NCBI RefSeq assembly: GCF_004342985.1
Contig: NZ_SMBO01000001.1
Span: 62,001-126,000, forward strand
DNA: 64,000 nt
Origin: Novosphingobium sp. PhB57
GTDB taxonomy: Bacteria > Pseudomonadota > Alphaproteobacteria > Sphingomonadales > Sphingomonadaceae
Direction of reading: 5' to 3'
Shown here piece by piece: positions 40,258 to 47,980 of this stretch. The notes beneath the pieces are model-generated. The model did not search any database. It saw only the letters and a list, made by a program, of their open reading frames with translations, and had not been told where the DNA came from. Numbering within the stretch: position 1 is the first letter of the stretch; each line of letters opens with the position of its first letter. A program made the translations under genes and the position numbers.

Positions 40258-40276
40258 GAGAATGATTATCATTAGC
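40258..40276. promoter_or_regulatory. Fur box
   Basis: GAGAATGATTATCATTAGC; the centre AATGATTATCATT is an exact inverted repeat around one base and follows the classic GATAATGATnATCATTATC consensus at nearly every position. It lies 27 nt upstream of the minus-strand unknown gene and could equally govern a plus-strand transcript. Confidence 0.85.
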
Positions 40277-40284
40277 TATGTCTA

Positions 40285-40423
40285 CGCAGCTTGTCTTGCC
40301 CGTCAAGCCTGCACCAAGGACCTCGGGCCGGCGCTTGTCATGGGGCGCCCGCCTGCCCTTCCTGTCGACTGGGCCGGGGCGATTTCACGCACCACGCGAG
40401 AAACCGCCCCGGCCCGTTTTTTT
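40285..40423 (+). ncRNA. Candidate Fur-regulated small RNA (about 140 nt)
   Basis: A plus-strand intrinsic terminator at 40371-40423 has no gene in front of it on that strand, while a Fur box lies about 95 nt upstream with weak -10-like TATGTC at 40277-40282. Together these fit a short iron-repressed transcript starting near 40285. No SD-preceded ORF was seen. Purely inferred; the start is approximate. Confidence 0.3.
40371..40423 (+). terminator. Orphan intrinsic terminator, plus strand
   Basis: GGGCCGGGGCG (40371-40381) pairs with CGCCCCGGCCC (40405-40415); TTT and AAA extend the stem inside after one mismatch. Seven T residues follow (40417-40423). The T-run exists only on the plus strand. 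Confidence 0.8.
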
Positions 40424-40542
40424 CAGGAAAATCCCCAACTTATCCCGCCGTTATCCCGGAGTTCTGCCGCGCTTGTCCACAGGCGCCGCCGGATCCGCCG
40501 CCGGTGAACCGTGCGAAAAACCCGGCGATATTTTCCACGAGA

Positions 40543-40573
40543 AAAGGCCGCCGCTCGGGGAGCGACGGCCTTT
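40543..40573 (-). terminator. Terminator of the minus-strand CMD-family gene
   Basis: On the minus strand a 14-bp stem with one mismatch (arms 40573-40560 and 40556-40543, loop CCC) ends in TTTTC. It lies about 80 nt after the stop of the gene at 40651-41274. Confidence 0.7.
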
Positions 40574-40607
40574 CGAAACACGCAGTGATTCGCCGTGATT
40601 CGTTTCG

Positions 40608-40648
40608 CCGATTCGCGGACTATCGGCGTGCCGAATCCCGCGAATCGG
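40608..40648. other. Inverted repeat just after CMD-family gene
   Basis: CCGATTCGCGG (40608-40618) and CCGCGAATCGG (40638-40648) match perfectly around 19 nt; the second arm ends 2 nt from the stop codon at 40651. GATTCG recurs three more times nearby. Confidence 0.5.
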
Positions 40649-40650
40649 GA

Positions 40651-41274
40651 TCAGCGGTAATCGAAACCGCCCTTGGGCTGAATTTTCAGGGAATTCTGCT
40701 GCATCGCCGTCATCAGATAGGCGCCGACGAGCATGGGCAGTTCCAGCATCTGCTTTTCGTCCCAGGTCCGAGCGAGCGTGTTCCAGGTCTCCTCGCCCAG
40801 GCAGTAATCGGCGAGCAGTTCCTCGACCGCGCGCAGCATGGCCGATTCGTGTTCGGTCCAGCCGGGCGCGGCAGAGCCTGCGATCACGCGTTCGAGGTCC
40901 TCGGCAGTGATGCCGAAGGCCTTGCCGATATCCACATGTTCGCACCATTCGAACGGCGCGCCGGCGAGCAGGGCCAGGCGCAGGATCATCAGTTCCCGCT
41001 CACGGCCGGGTATCGCGCCTCTGGCGGCCAATTCGATACCCAGCACCATCTGCCCCTTGAACATGCCTGGATGGCGCAAGGTGATCAGGCTGACGTCGGG
41101 GAAGGGGCGACTGTCGGGGATATGGAAGGCCGCGCGGATCGCGTCGACCTGCTCCTGTCCCTCCGGGCTCACTTCGTCGAGCCGCAGCGGCGCATAGCGC
41201 GGCCCTCCCGCAATCGTCTGCGCCTCTCGCGCGGCGGCATCGAAGTCTACGGGGCCGCTGGTTACTTCACCCAT
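40651..41274 (-). CDS. Carboxymuconolactone decarboxylase-family protein
   Basis: 207 residues, AhpD-like helical fold. The family core GRERELMILRLALLAGAPFEW is followed by Cys111 and His113 in EWCEHVDIG. A CxxC redox pair is absent, so peroxidase activity like AhpD is unlikely; it may be a lactone or decarboxylase-type enzyme. ATG 41274 (MGEVTSGPVDF). It lies about 30 nt downstream of the sulfotransferase gene on the same strand and is probably cotranscribed with it. Actual substrate unknown. Confidence 0.85.
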   Translation of the reverse strand: MGEVTSGPVDFDAAAREAQTIAGGPRYAPLRLDEVSPEGQEQVDAIRAAFHIPDSRPFPDVSLITLRHPGMFKGQMVLGIELAARGAIPGRERELMILRLALLAGAPFEWCEHVDIGKAFGITAEDLERVIAGSAAPGWTEHESAMLRAVEELLADYCLGEETWNTLARTWDEKQMLELPMLVGAYLMTAMQQNSLKIQPKGGFDYR

Positions 41275-41306
41275 CTGTCATCACCTGTGGTTCTTCCGAA
41301 AGTTGT

Positions 41307-42449
41307 TCAAGCGGCTTCGCTGAAGGGCGCCCAGCGCTCCATGTGCGCCAGATAGTCGCCGAAATGGCCGCGCACCGCTGCGGGATCGAGCCCGAAGCGC
41401 GCCGGATCGGGCTTGGCCATGCGGGGCTCGCTCTCGTTCGATGCCCACCATGCCGCCATTGCCCGTGCGAACTCCGGAGAGACCGGCTCTCCCAGCCAGG
41501 CATAGAGTTCGCGCACTTGCCCCAGCGGGTCGCGCAGCATGGCGCGGAAGTGGATGTCGTGAAAACGGTGGTCCCCGCCGCCATCGCGAAAGGCGATCGC
41601 CCGCCGCATCGCCTCGGACCAGGTCCGAAGGTTGAGATCGCCGAGATAGGCATGGTCGGTCCGGTCGGTGAACTTGCCGATGATGTCGGCATAGACCGTG
41701 GCCACGGACAGGATCACGTCGCTGGGATCGCGGTGAGTCATGACGAAGCGGGCATCGGGAAACGCCGCCGTCAGCGCATCGAGATAGAGCATGTGCGTGG
41801 GCGCCTTGAGCCGCCAGGGCCGCGCCGGTTGCCGCCATTGCAGCAGCTTCAGCACACGCTTGTGATAGGCGTAAGTCTCGGTCAGGTCGGCTTGGAGGAG
41901 CCAGTCCGAATAGCGGGGAACCTGGGCGAAAGCCTGGAATATCTGGCTCTTGAAATCGAGCGCCATGATGTCCTGGCACTCCATCGCGCCGTCGATCCCG
42001 CTTGGCGTGCGGCGGCCGCCTTTCAGCGTCTCGTCGGCGCTGCTGGCGGAGACGCCCCGGCGGGGATCGGGTCCTTCGACAGTGCCAGGCGGCGGACAGG
42101 GGCGGCTGCTTTCCCAGACCCTGAGGTAGCGGATCGCCGGGTCGCTCGCGAGCAGGAACGACAGCGCCGAGGAACCTGTGCGCGGCAGGCTGACGCCGAA
42201 CAGCGGTGCGCGGATCTCCTCGTCCGCGATCTCGGGATGGCGGCGATACCAGTCTTCGATTTCCAGTCTTTGCCTGAGATGCAGGACGATGCGTTCCGCC
42301 AGGGCGCTTTCGCCCAGCGCATTGAGGCCGGCCTCGCGATCGAGGGAATCGACCAGGATTTCCAGGCCCTCGCGAAAGCCGTCTGCGCCGAAGTCGTCGA
42401 GCCCGGCTTCGCGCCTGGCCCTGTCGATCAGCGTCCGATGGCTTTCCAT
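41307..42449 (-). CDS. Sulfotransferase family protein
   Basis: 380 residues. The PAPS phosphosulfate loop GVSLPRTGSSALSFLLA (PRTGSS at 89-94) and the 3'-phosphate motif FVMTHRDPSDVILSV are visible. It would move sulfate from PAPS to a hydroxyl or amine of a small molecule. ATG 42449 has GGGAGA about 6 nt upstream; the open frame reaches further up but without family content. Acceptor unknown. Same type is frequent in sphingomonads next to steroid- or lipid-related genes; here its partner is a CMD-family gene. Confidence 0.87.
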   Translation of the reverse strand: MESHRTLIDRARREAGLDDFGADGFREGLEILVDSLDREAGLNALGESALAERIVLHLRQRLEIEDWYRRHPEIADEEIRAPLFGVSLPRTGSSALSFLLASDPAIRYLRVWESSRPCPPPGTVEGPDPRRGVSASSADETLKGGRRTPSGIDGAMECQDIMALDFKSQIFQAFAQVPRYSDWLLQADLTETYAYHKRVLKLLQWRQPARPWRLKAPTHMLYLDALTAAFPDARFVMTHRDPSDVILSVATVYADIIGKFTDRTDHAYLGDLNLRTWSEAMRRAIAFRDGGGDHRFHDIHFRAMLRDPLGQVRELYAWLGEPVSPEFARAMAAWWASNESEPRMAKPDPARFGLDPAAVRGHFGDYLAHMERWAPFSEAA

Positions 42450-42572
42450 GGCATTCTCCCGCTGTCCGGTTCTGGCCGGATCTGGAAGCGCACTATGCTT
42501 GGGCAGCGGTACCTGCGCCAACCGCCGTGGCGATGAAACGAGCGCTCGCCGGCGCCGCGCCGCGCGAGATCG

Positions 42573-43232
42573 TCAGCCGCGGGCCGCGCGGATCGCCGCG
42601 CCGCTGGCGAAAGGGGCGATGGCCAGCAGGACCAGGCTTGCCGCCGCGGTCAGGGCCAGTCCGCCCGTGCCGCCGCTGCCGAGGCTGCCCGCGCCGAAGA
42701 TCAGCACCGGCACGGCCATGGGGATCATCAGCAGCCCCCCCAGCGCCGCGCCGCCGCGCAGGCCGGCCGTGAGTGCGGCAACCGTCACCCCCAGCGCGGC
42801 GAGGCCCGGCGTACCCGCCAGCAGCCCGATCTCGACCAGCATGAGCCTCTGCCCGTCCAGCCCGAGCAGGGCGGCGGCGGGCAGGGCGGCCAGCATGAGC
42901 GGGGGGCCGAAGCTCAGCCAATGGGCGAGCACCCGCACCGCGATCACCAGTTCCTCGGAGATGCCGCGCAGCGCCCACTGATCGAACAGGCCCATCTCGA
43001 TGTCGGGCTCCACCAGGCGGTCGAGCGGCAGGATCGCGGCCAGCAAGGCGGCAACCCAGATCACGCCGCCGCCGGTCCGCGCCAGCAGCGGCGCATCGGG
43101 GCCGACGGCGAAGGGATAGAGCATCGCCACCGAGAGGAAGAACAGGATCGGCAGCAGCGCCCCGCCGCCGCGTCCGCCCAGCAGCAGGCGCGTGAGGTCT
43201 CGCTTGAGGAGGGGCCGGATCCTGACGCTCAT
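42573..43232 (-). CDS. ccmB: Heme exporter protein CcmB
   Basis: 219 residues with six hydrophobic segments, the CcmB length and topology. N-terminus MSVRIRPLLKRDLTRLLLGG then LPILFFLSVAMLYPFAVG; DIEMGLFDQWALRG is a conserved loop. Membrane subunit of the CcmAB ABC transporter needed for cytochrome c maturation. ATG 43232 overlaps the ccmA stop (ATGA). No ccmC or other ccm genes follow in the window. Confidence 0.9.
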   Translation of the reverse strand: MSVRIRPLLKRDLTRLLLGGRGGGALLPILFFLSVAMLYPFAVGPDAPLLARTGGGVIWVAALLAAILPLDRLVEPDIEMGLFDQWALRGISEELVIAVRVLAHWLSFGPPLMLAALPAAALLGLDGQRLMLVEIGLLAGTPGLAALGVTVAALTAGLRGGAALGGLLMIPMAVPVLIFGAGSLGSGGTGGLALTAAASLVLLAIAPFASGAAIRAARG

Positions 43233-43810
43233 GCCGCGTGCTCCGCAAGGGCGAGGGTTGCCATGCCCGGCAGCGCGAAAGGCTGGTGAGAAGCGATCAC
43301 TGCAATGCCGCCCTTGCTGCAATGCTCCGCCGCCAGTGCCTCGACCAGGGCGACCGCATGGCTGTCGAGCCCGTTCAGCGGCTCGTCGAGCAGCCAGATC
43401 CGCGCGTCCTGGCCGAGCAGGCGGGCAAGGGCGGCGCGCTTCTTCTGCCCCGTGGACAAGTAGCGCACCGGCACGTCAAGCAGGCCCGAGAGACCCAGGC
43501 GGGCCATGTGCCGATCTTCGCCATTCCCGTCCATCTGCTGCCAGAATGCCAGGGCGGAGCCGAGCGTCCAGCCCGGATCGAGCGCCGGGCGTTCGTCCAC
43601 CAGGCCGATGCTGCCTGCGGTCGTCACGGCGCCGGAAAAGGCCGGGGCCAGGCCGGCCAGGATACGCAGCAGGCTGGACTTGCCGATGCCGTTGCGCCCG
43701 GTCACCTGCAGTGCCTCGCCGGCATCGAGCCGCAGCGAGACGCCGCGAAACAGCAGCCTGTCGCCGCGCCGGCAGGCGAGGTCGTCGATGGCGATGGAGG
43801 CCCCTTGCAT
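43229..43810 (-). CDS. ccmA: Heme exporter ATP-binding protein CcmA
   Basis: 193 residues. Walker A GRNGIGKSS at 38-46, ABC signature LSTGQ at 118-122 and Walker B IWLLDEP ending at 144, with the D-loop NGLDS and switch His in IASHQP. It powers CcmB and the release of heme-loaded CcmE in the periplasmic heme-handling system. ATG 43810 is chosen because it gives the expected short N-terminus; the frame continues upstream across the divergent promoter. Coupled to ccmB by a 4-nt overlap. Confidence 0.92.
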   Translation of the reverse strand: MQGASIAIDDLACRRGDRLLFRGVSLRLDAGEALQVTGRNGIGKSSLLRILAGLAPAFSGAVTTAGSIGLVDERPALDPGWTLGSALAFWQQMDGNGEDRHMARLGLSGLLDVPVRYLSTGQKKRAALARLLGQDARIWLLDEPLNGLDSHAVALVEALAAEHCSKGGIAVIASHQPFALPGMATLALAEHAA

Positions 43811-43874
43811 GGGGTGACGCGATAGTGGAAAGCCCCCCCAGTGCCAAGCTGGCTGCATCTTTACGGAGTCGCCC

Positions 43875-44174
43875 ATGCCGATTGCCCGCCTTACCGACGC
43901 CGAACGCGATGAAGCGCTGGCCGCACTGCCCGGCTGGGACTTGCGCGAGGACGGCCTCGCCATCGTGCGCAAGCTGAAATTCGCGGACTTCAACGAGGCT
44001 TTCGGCTTCATGACCCGCGTGGCCATCCAGGCCGACAAGGCCGACCATCATCCTGAATGGTTCAACGTCTACAACCGCGTGGAGATCACGCTGACCACCC
44101 ACGATGCCGATGGCCTGAGCCGCCGCGACCTGGAACTGGCCCGCTTCATCGACGCGGCCGCCCCGCGCGACTGA
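43875..44174 (+). CDS. phhB: Pterin-4a-carbinolamine dehydratase
   Basis: 99 residues, exact family length. The active-site motif [15 protein letters not shown] places His58 and His59; [11 protein letters not shown] is the conserved start. It dehydrates 4a-hydroxytetrahydrobiopterin during aromatic amino acid hydroxylation, and may also act as a transcription cofactor. GGAG lies 6 nt upstream of ATG 43875. No phenylalanine hydroxylase gene is adjacent. Divergent from ccmA over 64 nt. Confidence 0.93.
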   Translation: MPIARLTDAERDEALAALPGWDLREDGLAIVRKLKFADFNEAFGFMTRVAIQADKADHHPEWFNVYNRVEITLTTHDADGLSRRDLELARFIDAAAPRD

Positions 44175-44184
44175 TTCGGCTCCC

Positions 44185-45303
44185 GTGAGCCCGCCTGCCG
44201 AGCAACCTTTCCTGACGCGGCCGCTCTCGGTCGTGCTGGACTTCGTGCGCTTTGGCGCGGCGCTGCTCGTGGCCATCGGCCATGCGGTGCAGCTCGGGCT
44301 TTATCACGGCTGGTTTCCCTTCGGCGTGCGCATGCAGCACTACTGCGTGATCGTGTTCTTCGTGCTTTCGGGCCTCGTGATCAGCACGTCCGTGCTGAGC
44401 GGCCGGTCCAGCCTGCCTCGTTACGCCGTGGCGCGCCTGTCGCGCATCCTGCCGGTCGCGGTGCCCTCGCTGCTGTTCGGCACGCTGGCGGCCTATGTGC
44501 TGGCGGGGCCGATGCCGGTGCGAATGGACAATTCCCCCGCGGAAGCGCTGGAAGTGACGAAGCAACTGCTGGCGCCGCTGGCTTTCCTCAGCGCCTGGCC
44601 GGGGGTGGCCGGGCCGGTCTGGAACCCGCCCTATTGGTCGCTTTGCTACGAGGTCTGGTACTATGCGATCTTCGCATTGGCCGTGTTCCTGCGGGGCTGG
44701 CCGCGCGTCCTTGCGGTGGCGCTGGGCTGCGCGGCGGCGGGCGGGGCCATTCTCCTGCTGATGCCCGTCTGGCTGATGGGGGCGGCGCTGACCCATGTTC
44801 GCACCGCCCGGCGCCTGCCCCTCGCGGCTGCGCCCGTCGCGATCGTGGCAGCCTGCGCAATGGCGCTGTTCCTGTTCCGGATCGATCACGCGGTGCTCAA
44901 TCCCCTGCTCAAGGCGTGGTGGCCGGGCGATGCCGAATGGTCGCAATGGGCGTTGTCGGACCTGCTGATGGGCCTGGCCATGACCCTGGCGCTGGTGGCC
45001 GCGCGTCCGCTGGTGAACCTGCTTTCCGCGCCGATCCTGCGTCTCGACGGAGCCGCCCGGACGCTCGCCGGCTTTTCCTTCACGCTCTACTTGTTCCACT
45101 GGCCGCTGATCCAGCTGCTGCGGTCCTGGGGGATCGAGGCCGGGCGCAGTTTTCCGATGTTCGCGGCCCTGATCGCGCTGATCGTGCTGGCCTGCGCGGG
45201 AATATCGATCCTGACCGAACGGCAGTCCCCGCGCCTGCGCCGGTGGATGGAAAGCCGTTTTCTGGGCGAAGCGGGGCTACGGAAGGCGCCCCTCTCCGTT
45301 TAG
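44185..45303 (+). CDS. Acyltransferase 3 (OafA/YrhL) family membrane protein
   Basis: 372 residues from GTG 44185, 10 nt after phhB. About 10 membrane segments. The start LDFVRFGAALLVAIGHAVQL carries the conserved Arg/His of acyltransferase-3 proteins, followed by VIVFFVLSGLVISTSVL. These enzymes O-acetylate sugars or lipids at the envelope. The acceptor is unknown. The 3' end shares a hairpin with the convergent alkA gene. Confidence 0.85.
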   Translation: MSPPAEQPFLTRPLSVVLDFVRFGAALLVAIGHAVQLGLYHGWFPFGVRMQHYCVIVFFVLSGLVISTSVLSGRSSLPRYAVARLSRILPVAVPSLLFGTLAAYVLAGPMPVRMDNSPAEALEVTKQLLAPLAFLSAWPGVAGPVWNPPYWSLCYEVWYYAIFALAVFLRGWPRVLAVALGCAAAGGAILLLMPVWLMGAALTHVRTARRLPLAAAPVAIVAACAMALFLFRIDHAVLNPLLKAWWPGDAEWSQWALSDLLMGLAMTLALVAARPLVNLLSAPILRLDGAARTLAGFSFTLYLFHWPLIQLLRSWGIEAGRSFPMFAALIALIVLACAGISILTERQSPRLRRWMESRFLGEAGLRKAPLSV

Positions 45304-45309
45304 GGCGCC
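45285..45309. terminator. Convergent hairpin across acyltransferase and alkA ends
   Basis: GGCGCCC (45285-45291) pairs with GGGCGCC (45303-45309) around 11 nt. The 5' arm is inside the acyltransferase coding end and the 3' arm stops just short of the alkA stop codon, the same arrangement as at 35508-35548. Confidence 0.55.
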
Positions 45310-45311
45310 GC

Positions 45312-45929
45312 TTAAAGGGCCGGGTTGTTGTAGCAGTGCCAGGTGAAGATCGCCGCGGCGCCGCGATGGGGGCGCCAGGCTTCGGCCAGTTCCCGCGCTT
45401 CCTTCTCGCTGGGACGCGCTTCCAGGCCGAGGATCTTGTGCATGCCGGCCTGCACCGCAAGGTCGCCGGCCGGCCAGATGTCCGGGCGGCCTTCCGCGAA
45501 GAGCAGATAGATTTCCGCGGACCAGCGGCCGATGCCCTTGATGCGCACAAGCTGGGCGATTGCCTCCTCGTCGTCCGCGGGCAAGTCGTCGAAGTCGAGC
45601 GTGCCGGCGATCACCAGTTCGCAAAGGCTGCGCGCATAACCCTGCTTCTGACGCGAAAGCCCGCAGCCGCGCAGGGCTTCGAATTCGGCGGCCAGCAAAG
45701 TTTCGGGCGCGATCCCTTCGCCCAGCAGGTCCTCGAGCCGCTGCCACACCGAAGAGGCCGCCGCCACCGACACTTGCTGGCCCACGATGGTGCGCAGGAG
45801 CGTGGCGTATCCGGTAGGGCGGATGCGCGGTTCGGGGTAGCCGGCCGCATCCAGCGCTCGGGCGATGGCGGGCTCTCGCCCCGCAATCGCGTCGAGTCCC
45901 AGTTTCAGTGCGCCAGCGCTCAAGCCCAT
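45312..45929 (-). CDS. alkA: DNA-3-methyladenine glycosylase II (AlkA-like)
   Basis: 205 residues. Helix-hairpin-helix LVRIKGIGRWSAEIYLL with the catalytic Asp156 in WPAGDLAVQAG, the HhH-GPD hallmark. TLLRTIVGQQVSVAAAS is the conserved first helix. It removes alkylated bases from DNA. Shorter than E. coli AlkA because the N-terminal TBP-like domain is missing, as in many bacterial Mag-type enzymes. ATG 45929. Confidence 0.9.
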   Translation of the reverse strand: MGLSAGALKLGLDAIAGREPAIARALDAAGYPEPRIRPTGYATLLRTIVGQQVSVAAASSVWQRLEDLLGEGIAPETLLAAEFEALRGCGLSRQKQGYARSLCELVIAGTLDFDDLPADDEEAIAQLVRIKGIGRWSAEIYLLFAEGRPDIWPAGDLAVQAGMHKILGLEARPSEKEARELAEAWRPHRGAAAIFTWHCYNNPAL

Positions 45930-46033
45930 AGTTCGATTACCTTGCAAAAGGGGATTGCAGCCATTAGCAGCCGGCCCCAAAGGCCGAAACCAGCATGTTA
46001 TGATACATGCAGTATCAAAGAGGATCGACGAGA

Positions 46034-46351
46034 ATGCCGCAGATCATCGTCATCAATCAATCGGGCGAAGAATCCACCGTTGAGGCCCTTGAAGGCCGCA
46101 CCCTCATGGAAACGATCCGCGACAGCGGTTTCGACGAGCTTCTGGCCCTCTGCGGCGGCTGCTGCTCCTGCGCGACCTGCCACGTCCACATCGATCCCGC
46201 CTTCGCCGACAAGCTGCCGGCCATGAGCGAAGACGAGAACGACCTGCTCGACAGCTCGGACCATCGCAACGAATACTCGCGCCTGTCCTGCCAGGTGCCG
46301 ATCACTTCGGTGCTCGAAGGCTGCAAGGTCACGATCGCGCAGGAAGACTGA
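46034..46351 (+). CDS. [2Fe-2S] ferredoxin, adrenodoxin type
   Basis: 105 residues. Cluster ligands Cys40, Cys46, Cys49 and Cys86 in the C-x5-C-x2-C...C pattern of vertebrate-type/ISC ferredoxins; extra cysteines at 43 and 44. [13 protein letters not shown] is the acidic partner-binding helix. Such ferredoxins in sphingomonads pass electrons to cytochromes P450 or ring hydroxylases; no P450 or reductase gene is nearby. ATG 46034; a Met at 46007 is in frame but adds a non-family N-terminus. A terminator follows at 46378. Confidence 0.92.
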   Translation: MPQIIVINQSGEESTVEALEGRTLMETIRDSGFDELLALCGGCCSCATCHVHIDPAFADKLPAMSEDENDLLDSSDHRNEYSRLSCQVPITSVLEGCKVTIAQED

Positions 46352-46377
46352 TTCTGCGATGACCTGACGCTCCGGCA

Positions 46378-46398
46378 AGACGGCCTCCGGGCCGTTTT
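46378..46398 (+). terminator. Intrinsic terminator after ferredoxin gene
   Basis: ACGGCC (46380-46385), loop TCCG, GGCCGT (46390-46395), then TTTT to 46398; the AAG before the stem can extend the pairing. Confidence 0.75.
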
Positions 46399-46592
46399 GC
46401 GCGGGCACCGGCCCGCGTTCCATCGGACCTCCCCTCCGGGATGGATTCTTGAGGGAGCCGAGGCGGAAAGCGGGAAGGCGCCGCGGGCCGGGCCGCGAGA
46501 CGGGCACGAGAAGGGGAGCAAGGCGAATGGCCTGCTCAAAAAACTCCGCAAATCATTTGCGCCTTTCGGTCTGACTTCCTACCTGTGCCGCC

Positions 46593-47603
46593 ATGACTGC
46601 ACCGATCCCCCAGCGCTCCACTCTCGACCTCATCGGCAACACCCCGCTCGTCCTGCTCAAGGGACCGAGCGAAGCGGCCGGATGCGAGATCTGGGGCAAG
46701 TGCGAATTCGCCAACCCCGGCGCCTCGGTGAAGGATCGCGCGGCCTTGTGGATCGTGCGCGATGCCGAGGCGAAGGGCCTGCTCCAGCCCGGCGGCACGA
46801 TCGTGGAAGGCACGGCGGGGAACACCGGCATCGGCATCGCGCTGGTGGCCAATGCGCTGGGCTACAAGACGATCATCGTCATGCCGGAAACGCAGTCGCG
46901 CGAGAAGATGGACACGCTGCGCGCGCTGGGCGCCGAGCTGGTCCTGGTGCCGGCCGCGCCGTTCTCGAATCCCGGCCACTTCGTCCACACCTCGCGCCGC
47001 CTCGCCGAAGAGACGCCGGGCGCGATCTGGGCCAACCAGTTCGACAATATCGCCAACCGCAAGGCTCATATCGAAAGCACCGCGCCGGAAATCTGGCAGC
47101 AGCTGGACGGCCGGATCGACGGCTTCACTTGCGCTGCGGGCACCGGCGGCACGATCGCGGGCACCGGCCTCGGCCTCAAGGCCTTCGACGAGAACATCAC
47201 CATTGCGCTCACCGATCCGCACGGCGCGGCGCTCTACAACTACTATGCCCATGGCGAGCTGAAGGCCGAAGGCTCGTCGGTCGCCGAAGGCATCGGGCAG
47301 GGGCGGATCACCGCCAACCTCGAAGGCGCGCCGATCGATACCCAGTTCCGCATCTCGGACGAAGAGGGCCTCGAATGGGTCCGCCGCCTGCTTTCGGAAG
47401 AGGGGCTCTGCCTCGGCCTCTCCTCGGGCATCAACGTGGCGGGCGCCGTGGCGCTGGGGCGCAAGCTGGTGGCCGAAGGCAAGGCCGACGCGCGCGTCGC
47501 CACGATCCTGTGCGACACCGGATTCCGCTACCTCTCCTCGCTGTTCAATCCGGAATGGCTGGAATCGAAGAACCTGCCCGTCTTCCCATGGCTGCGATCC
47601 TGA
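46593..47603 (+). CDS. cysK: Cysteine synthase A (O-acetylserine sulfhydrylase)
   Basis: 336 residues, fold-type II PLP enzyme. The PLP lysine is Lys47 in NPGASVKDRA; EGTAGNTGIGIA binds substrate and AGTGGTIAGTGLGLK binds the phosphate. It makes L-cysteine from O-acetyl-L-serine and sulfide. The Gly-rich loop is GTAGNTGIG rather than GTSGNTGIG, as in some alphaproteobacterial members, so a cystathionine-type side activity is possible. No clear ribosome site before ATG 46593. Two small envelope genes follow closely and may share the transcript. Confidence 0.9.
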   Translation: MTAPIPQRSTLDLIGNTPLVLLKGPSEAAGCEIWGKCEFANPGASVKDRAALWIVRDAEAKGLLQPGGTIVEGTAGNTGIGIALVANALGYKTIIVMPETQSREKMDTLRALGAELVLVPAAPFSNPGHFVHTSRRLAEETPGAIWANQFDNIANRKAHIESTAPEIWQQLDGRIDGFTCAAGTGGTIAGTGLGLKAFDENITIALTDPHGAALYNYYAHGELKAEGSSVAEGIGQGRITANLEGAPIDTQFRISDEEGLEWVRRLLSEEGLCLGLSSGINVAGAVALGRKLVAEGKADARVATILCDTGFRYLSSLFNPEWLESKNLPVFPWLRS

Positions 47604-47619
47604 GGTAAACGGTCTGTCG

Positions 47620-47979
47620 ATGGCAGGACACATTCCGCCTACAATGGTTGAACCGATCACCGCACCGCAGCACTTCGTGCCGCCCACTGCGCGCGAGCTG
47701 CGTTCGCAGGCCGTTCACCGTCTCCAGGTCGGACTTTTCGGCCTTTGCGCGATGCTGCTCATCGTGGGCTTGGCGAACATCATCAACGATCGCACCCGGC
47801 TGATCGATACTTCCGATCCGATCCAGCAGGTCGTTGCGGTCGATGCCAAGCCGAAGAAGGCGTCCAGCGATCCGCTCGCGGACATCGGCGTGGTTCCCGC
47901 CGCCGATCCCAGCCCCTCGGCTCCGCCCGCGCCGATGACGGATCCCGAAGTAACCGGCGCTCCGGTAGACGGCCAGTAA
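47620..47979 (+). CDS. Small single-pass membrane protein, unknown
   Basis: 119 residues. One transmembrane helix at about 36-55 (LQVGLFGLCAMLLIVGLANI) after a basic N-terminus, then a Pro/Ala/Asp-rich periplasmic tail. I do not recognise the family. It starts 17 nt after cysK and its stop abuts the next gene, so it is part of a small operon just upstream of the dcw cluster. Confidence 0.7.
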   Translation: MAGHIPPTMVEPITAPQHFVPPTARELRSQAVHRLQVGLFGLCAMLLIVGLANIINDRTRLIDTSDPIQQVVAVDAKPKKASSDPLADIGVVPAADPSPSAPPAPMTDPEVTGAPVDGQ

Positions 47980-47980
47980 G

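Larger units (their letters stand above)
40232..40650. other. 419-nt gene-free stretch rich in signals
   Basis: From left to right it holds the Fur box (40258-40276), an orphan plus-strand terminator (40371-40423), TTATCCC at 40440 and 40451 with a DnaA-like TTGTCCACA at 40473, a minus-strand terminator (40543-40573) and an inverted repeat (40608-40648). No convincing protein gene was found on either strand. Confidence 0.6.

Noticed and set aside
40440..40481. Replication origin suggested by TTATCCC repeats and TTGTCCACA
   Set aside because: Only one sequence is close to a DnaA box, there is no AT-rich unwinding region, and no origin-linked gene is nearby.
40278..40598. A 106-codon plus-strand ORF in the Fur region
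   Set aside because: No ribosome site, and it runs straight through a strong intrinsic terminator with a T-run.
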